Part shown: positions 60,004-64,000 of the stretch, one piece after another
Layout: every line of letters begins with the position of its first letter
How positions within the stretch are numbered: the first letter of the stretch is position 1
NCBI GenBank assembly: GCA_016717005.1
Contig: JADJUF010000001.1
Location: 1,302,001 to 1,366,000 of the forward strand
Length of the DNA stretch: 64,000 bases
Origin: Myxococcales bacterium
GTDB lineage: Bacteria; Myxococcota_A; Polyangia; Haliangiales; Haliangiaceae
Direction of reading: 5' to 3'
Notes under the pieces: model-generated
Told to the model about the DNA's origin: nothing
What the model saw: the letters and a program-made list of their open reading frames with translations, nothing else
The model's database searches: none
Position numbers and translations under genes: made by a program

Positions 60004-61071
60004 ATGCTGGCCCTGCAAGCGGTGACGCCGGCCGCGCTGGCCGCGGCGGTGCCGGCGATCACGCTGGCCGAGGCCCGCAAGATCATCGCGATGGTCCACC
60101 GCGGCCAGCCGGTCGCGCCGTCGGGCGCGGTCCGGCGCAGCGCCGCCGAGGCGGTGCGCGCGGTCGGCGCGGTGCCGACCTTGACGGTCTGCGCCGAGGA
60201 GGCGTCGCAGCTCGATCCGTTCGCGAAGCTGGTCGTGGCTGGGCCCGACGGCGCGCAGTTCGAGACCGTGCGCATCCCGCTCGAGCGCCCCGGCCGCATC
60301 AGCGTGTGCGTCAGCTCGCAGGTCGGGTGCGCGCTCGGCTGTACGTTCTGCGCCACCGGTCGGCTGGGCCTGGTGCGCAACCTCGAGACCTGGGAGATCA
60401 TCGAGCAGGTCCGGCTGGTGCGCGCGACCCTGACACCGGGCCAGCGGGTCCACGGGGTCGTGTTCCAGGGCATGGGCGAGCCGATGGCCAACCTCGATCG
60501 CGTGCTCGAGGCGATCGCGGTGCTGAGCGAGCCGTGCGCGCTCGGCGTCGACGCGCGCGCGATCACCGTGTGCACGTCGGGCAACCCGGTCGGGATCCGC
60601 CGGCTGGCGCGCGAGGCCCCCAAGGTGCGCCTGGGCGTGTCGATCGCGAGCGCGCGGCCGGCGGTGCGTCGGTCGCTGATGCCGGTCGATCGCGCCCACG
60701 ATCTGGACGCGGTGCTCGACGCCGCGGCCGATCACGCGCGCGCGACCGGGCTCGCGCCGATGTGGGCGGTGACCCTCCTGGCCGGGGTCAACGACAGCCC
60801 CGCCGACGCCGCGGCGCTGGCGGCGCGGACGCTGGCGTTCGCGGCCGCGACCGGCGTGCGCCCGCGGCTCAGCGTCCTGGCCTACAACCCGATCGGCGCC
60901 GACGATCCGTTCGCGCGCGCCGACGACGCCGCGCTGACGCGCTACCGCACGGTGCTGTCCGAGCACGGCCTGGCCAGCCACCGCCGCTACTCCGGCGGCA
61001 GCGACATCGCCGCGGCGTGCGGGCAGCTCGCGGCGGCCCAGGCCCGCGACGGCGCGGCGGCGGCGCGATAG
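60004..61071 (+). CDS. RlmN/Cfr-family radical SAM methyltransferase-like protein
   Basis: The 355-aa protein has ISVCVSSQVGC109-ALG-C113-TF-C116-ATG, FQGMGEPMANLD, VCTSGNPVGIRRL and SGGSDIAAAC339GQLA, where the last Cys is the resolving Cys of the two-cysteine mechanism. Members methylate C2 (RlmN) or C8 (Cfr) of adenosine 2503 in 23S rRNA, and RlmN also A37 of some tRNAs. Spacing and the MGEP motif fit RlmN-like proteins, but the N-terminal domain is short and diverged, so a paralogue with another target is possible. Confidence 0.8.
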   Translation: MLALQAVTPAALAAAVPAITLAEARKIIAMVHRGQPVAPSGAVRRSAAEAVRAVGAVPTLTVCAEEASQLDPFAKLVVAGPDGAQFETVRIPLERPGRISVCVSSQVGCALGCTFCATGRLGLVRNLETWEIIEQVRLVRATLTPGQRVHGVVFQGMGEPMANLDRVLEAIAVLSEPCALGVDARAITVCTSGNPVGIRRLAREAPKVRLGVSIASARPAVRRSLMPVDRAHDLDAVLDAAADHARATGLAPMWAVTLLAGVNDSPADAAALAARTLAFAAATGVRPRLSVLAYNPIGADDPFARADDAALTRYRTVLSEHGLASHRRYSGGSDIAAACGQLAAAQARDGAAAAR

Positions 61072-61074
61072 CCT
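61069..61074 (+). promoter_or_regulatory. -10 hexamer TAGCCT (leaderless promoter)
   Basis: TAGCCT, which includes the TAG stop of the preceding gene, ends 6 nt before the GTG at 61081. Confidence 0.5.
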
Positions 61075-61080
61075 CGGACC

Positions 61081-63486
61081 GTGGCCGCCGACGAGCCGCT
61101 CCGCACCTCGATCGCCGCCGAGCTCGGATCGGTGGCCGACCTCGCGCGCGCGCTGGTCGCGCCCGCGCGCCGGCCGCTGCTGCCGCCGGGCACGATCGTC
61201 GGCGCGCACTTCGAGCTCGAGGGCGTGCTCGGTCAGGGCGGCATGGGCGTGGTCTATCGCGCGCGCGATCGCCGACTCGATCGCCGGGTCGCGCTCAAGC
61301 TCGATCTGCGCGGCGCCGACCTGGCGCGGGTGCAGCGCGAGGCGACGGCGCTGGCGCGGCTGGCCCACCCCAACGTGGTCACGCTCCACGAGATCGGCGC
61401 GCACGACGGCGCGGCGTTCGTGGCCATGGAGCTGTGCGGCGGCGGCTCGGTGCGCTCGTGGCTGGCGGCGCAGCCGCGCCCGTGGCGGGCCATCCTCGAC
61501 GTGTTCCTGGCCGCGGGCCGCGGCCTGGCGGCGGCCCACGCCGCGGGCCTGGTCCATCGCGACGTCAAGCCCGACAACCTGCTGCTCGGCGACGACGGCC
61601 GGGTCCGGGTCGCCGACTTCGGCCTGGCCCGCGACGCCGTCGGCCTGACCAGCCCGGGCGGCGCGGTGCCGGCCGACCCCGAGGCCACCACCGTCGACGG
61701 CCGCGCGCGCGGGCCGGTCGCGCCGCCGAGCGCCGACGCGCCCGACGACGCCTCCGTCAGCGATCGCCTGACCCAGACCGGCGCGATGGTCGGCACGCCT
61801 CGCTACATGGCGCCCGAGCAGCTCGCCGGCGGCGTCCTCGATGCGCGGGTCGACCAGTTCGCGTTCGCGGTCGCGCTGTACGAGGCCCTGGCCGGCGTCG
61901 ATCCGTTCCCCGCGGCGCTCGACGCGCGCATGGCCGCGATCGCGGCCGGCCACCTCGCCGCGCCGGTGCGCCCGGTGCCGCGCCGGGTGCTGGCGCCGCT
62001 GACCCGCGCGCTGGCGGTGTCCCCGTCGGCGCGCTGGCCCGCGCTCGACCCGCTGCTGGCGCGCCTCGCCGCGGCGGCGCGGCCGCGCTGGCCATGGCCG
62101 GTCGCGGCCGCCGGCGCCGGCGTGGCCCTCGCGCTCACGTTCGCGCTGAGCCGCGCGACCGCGCACGAGGCGCCGCGGCAGATGGCGCAGCCGCCGCGGC
62201 CGTGCGCCGGCCTGCCGCTCGATCTCGACGCGAGCTGGGGGCCGGCACCGCGCGCGGCGCTCATCGCCGGCAACCCCGCCGCGCCGGCGGCGGCGACGCT
62301 CCTGGCCGATCAGCTCGACACGCTGACCGACGAGTGGCGCACGGCGCGGCGACGCCTGTGCGTCGAGCTGACCGCGTCGTCGTCGTGGTCGCCGCTGCTC
62401 GGGCAGGCCGGCCGCCGGTGCCTCGAGAGCCGCGCGGTCGAGCTCGAGCGCATGGTCGGCCTGCGGGGCCAGGCGCCCGGGGCCCTGACCGCGCGGGTCC
62501 AGGTCGCGTACTACCCCAGCACCTGCGCCGACCCGGCCGAGCTCGTGATCGGCGTGCCCACCGCCGCCGAGACCCAGGCCGAGCGCGACCTCGCGGCCGT
62601 GATCGAGGAGGTCAAGCTCGGCCGGCGCGACGTGGCGACGTCCCGGGCGGCGGCGGCGCTGGCGGCGCTGCCGGCCGACGCGTCACAGATGGCGCGCGGG
62701 CTGACCGAGCTGGCGGCCGGCAACGCGGCGCTCTTCAACGACGACAACGACGGGGCCGAGGTCCACCTGCGCGCCGCGTTCTTCGCGCTGCGCGCCGCCA
62801 GCTCGAGCGAGGCGTTCGAGGTGGCCGGCAAGCTCACCGACGCGCTGGCGCGCAACGGCAAGGCCGAGCTCGCGGCCGAGTGGCTCGGCAACGCCCGCGC
62901 GGAGGCGGGGCGGCTGACCCTGCACGACGCCAACCGGGCCCTGCTCGAGCTGCTGGCGGCGCGCGTCGCCAGCGGCCGCGGCGACGTGACCGAGGCGCTG
63001 GCCGCGAGCGTCCGCGGGCTGGCGATCGCCGACGCCTGCCACCTGCCGGCCTGCTCCCTGGCGGCGCTGGCGCTGCGGTCGTCGCAGGCGATCTACCTGG
63101 CCGACGCCGGCCAGCTGGCCGAGTCGCTGGCGGTGGCGCGGCGGGTGGTCGACGCCCAGGAAGAGCTGTACGGCGCGGCGGCGCCGGAGCTGATCAGCGA
63201 CCTGTTCAGCGTCGGGCTGGCCGAGCTCGACCTCGGCCAGCTCGACGCCAGCCTGGTCACGCTCGGGCGCGCGCGCGCCATCGCCGACGCCCGCCTGCAT
63301 CCCGACTCGCCGACGCGGGCGTTCGCGCTGTGGAACCAGGCGCTCGCGCTCGGGCGCCGCGATCCCCGCGCCGCGCGCCCGCTGTTCGACCAGGCGCTGG
63401 CGATCATCGAGCGCACGCTGGGGCCCGCGTCCAGCGACGCGCGCGACCTGCGGGCCGATCGCACGCGGTGGAGCCGGGCCCGCTGA
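61081..63486 (+). CDS. Membrane Ser/Thr protein kinase with extracytoplasmic TPR-like domain
   Basis: The 801-aa protein has a complete Hanks kinase domain: G51-QGGMG, Lys73 in VALKLD, H159-R-D161-VKPDN and D179-FG. An unusually long ~45-residue activation-loop insert rich in Pro/Asp precedes GTPRYMAPEQ. One membrane helix (about 337-358) separates it from a C-terminal helical region with TPR-like repeats (about 500-795), typical of myxobacterial kinases. It starts with GTG behind TAGCCT. A sigma factor gene follows 31 bp later. Confidence 0.9.
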   Translation: MAADEPLRTSIAAELGSVADLARALVAPARRPLLPPGTIVGAHFELEGVLGQGGMGVVYRARDRRLDRRVALKLDLRGADLARVQREATALARLAHPNVVTLHEIGAHDGAAFVAMELCGGGSVRSWLAAQPRPWRAILDVFLAAGRGLAAAHAAGLVHRDVKPDNLLLGDDGRVRVADFGLARDAVGLTSPGGAVPADPEATTVDGRARGPVAPPSADAPDDASVSDRLTQTGAMVGTPRYMAPEQLAGGVLDARVDQFAFAVALYEALAGVDPFPAALDARMAAIAAGHLAAPVRPVPRRVLAPLTRALAVSPSARWPALDPLLARLAAAARPRWPWPVAAAGAGVALALTFALSRATAHEAPRQMAQPPRPCAGLPLDLDASWGPAPRAALIAGNPAAPAAATLLADQLDTLTDEWRTARRRLCVELTASSSWSPLLGQAGRRCLESRAVELERMVGLRGQAPGALTARVQVAYYPSTCADPAELVIGVPTAAETQAERDLAAVIEEVKLGRRDVATSRAAAALAALPADASQMARGLTELAAGNAALFNDDNDGAEVHLRAAFFALRAASSSEAFEVAGKLTDALARNGKAELAAEWLGNARAEAGRLTLHDANRALLELLAARVASGRGDVTEALAASVRGLAIADACHLPACSLAALALRSSQAIYLADAGQLAESLAVARRVVDAQEELYGAAAPELISDLFSVGLAELDLGQLDASLVTLGRARAIADARLHPDSPTRAFALWNQALALGRRDPRAARPLFDQALAIIERTLGPASSDARDLRADRTRWSRAR

Positions 63487-63505
63487 CCGCCACCGCGCCT
63501 CGGGG

Positions 63506-63511
63506 TACGCT
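63506..63511 (+). promoter_or_regulatory. -10 hexamer TACGCT (leaderless promoter)
   Basis: TACGCT ends 6 nt before the GTG at 63518. Confidence 0.5.
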
Positions 63512-63517
63512 CGCCCG

Positions 63518-64000
63518 GTGACCGCCGAACGCGAGCACCTCGAGCGCGACGTCCGCGCCGCCTGCGATCGCGGCGATCACGCAGCGGCGGTCGCGTTGAT
63601 CGTGCGCGGCTACGGCGGCGAGGTCGGCGCCTACCTCGACTCGATCGTGCGGGCGACGCCCGACGACGCGGCCGAGACCTTCTCGCTGTGGTGCGAGGAT
63701 CTGGTGCGGGGCCTGCCCGGCTTCCGGTTCGGCGCGTCGGTGCGGACCTGGGTCTACACGCTCGCGCGGCACGCGGCGGCGCGCCGCGCCCGCGGCGACG
63801 GCCGCCGGGCCCGCCGCTTCCCGATGCCGGGTGAGCTCGATGAGATCGTGGCCCAGGTCCGGACCGCCACCGTCGAGTACCTGCGGACCGCGGTCAAGGA
63901 CCAGCTCGCGGAGGCGCGGGCGAGCCTGTCCGACGACGACCGCGAGCTCTTGTTCCTGCGCGTCGACCGCCAGCTGACGTGGCGCGAGATCGCGGTGATC
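63518..64000 (+). CDS. ECF-type sigma factor, cut by the window end
   Basis: The first 161 codons are present, from a GTG at 63518. GFRFGASVRTWVYTLARHAAARRAR is a sigma region 2 core-binding and -10-recognition pattern. SDDDRELLFLRVDRQLTWREIAVI is the start of region 4 before the helix-turn-helix. The remainder lies outside. It follows a Ser/Thr kinase gene by 31 bp, a pairing often seen in myxobacteria where the kinase may control the sigma factor; that link is inferred. Confidence 0.8.
   Translation, partial: MTAEREHLERDVRAACDRGDHAAAVALIVRGYGGEVGAYLDSIVRATPDDAAETFSLWCEDLVRGLPGFRFGASVRTWVYTLARHAAARRARGDGRRARRFPMPGELDEIVAQVRTATVEYLRTAVKDQLAEARASLSDDDRELLFLRVDRQLTWREIAVI

Overview
The window is very GC-rich, with strong third-position G/C bias that leaves long open antisense frames. 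It looks like a chromosomal segment of a myxobacterium or close relative (Myxococcota, possibly the Haliangium/Kofleria side). The signs are a CarD/CdnL regulator, proteins ending in MYXO-CTERM-like tails (Cys/Gly motif, one hydrophobic helix, Arg cluster), an AgmX/PglI-like protein, FHA and Ser/Thr kinase proteins, Cys-rich lipoproteins, and a GspE_N–REC–TPR regulator. The assignment is inferred from gene content only. No rRNA, tRNA, CRISPR array or intact insertion sequence was seen.

Layout. 1-5.5 kb: a basic Lys/Arg-rich protein, a SplB-type radical SAM protein, a Thr-Pro repeat protein, a di-heme cytochrome lipoprotein, an RCC1-repeat remnant and a DTW tRNA-modification enzyme. 5.6-12.9 kb: a large fused surface lipoprotein, an FHA membrane protein and a metallophosphoesterase/PQQ-propeller exoprotein. 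12.9-23.9 kb: an envelope cluster with two GT-C-type membrane proteins, a membrane sulfatase-fold enzyme, a PHP lipoprotein, another lipoprotein and an HELGH metallopeptidase. 24-34 kb: two adjacent radical SAM proteins, a lytic transglycosylase, a methyltransferase, a propeller lipoprotein, a PaaK-like ligase and NadB, then a terminator and possible small RNA. 34.8-39 kb: a degenerate, frameshifted kinase-like gene downstream of a 1069-aa DUF4157 (eCIS core) toxin-like protein. 39.3-43 kb: a two-gene AhpD-family operon whose second gene reads through an in-frame UGA (motif CxxU), plus a GspE_N/REC/TPR regulator. 43.2-51.6 kb: CarD, a macro-domain protein, a palindrome/repeat cluster, a partial complex I operon (nuoA-B-C-D-G-H-I), a terminator and a 6S RNA gene. 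52-64 kb: GT2 glycosyltransferase, CPBP protease and GltX as one operon, a second di-heme lipoprotein, a frameshifted trypsin/PDZ protease, a DUF2914 protein, a small membrane protein, an RlmN-like protein, a TPR Ser/Thr kinase and a sigma factor cut by the window end.

Two signals stand out. First, the AhpD-like gene at 39316-39897 carries UGA exactly where a redox Cys belongs (C79-E-F-U82), followed by a hairpin with a GGUC apical loop 18-21 nt past the UGA. This is strong sequence evidence for a selenoprotein. Second, many genes have a TANNNT -10 hexamer ending only 5-7 nt before the start codon, so their mRNAs should be leaderless. This holds for at least fourteen genes on both strands and helps decide starts such as those of nadB and the sulfatase-like gene.

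Lesser themes are tandem duplication of 3' gene ends including the stop codon, intergenic hexanucleotide tracts open in all frames, and two genes each broken by a single-base frameshift in a short C/G run.
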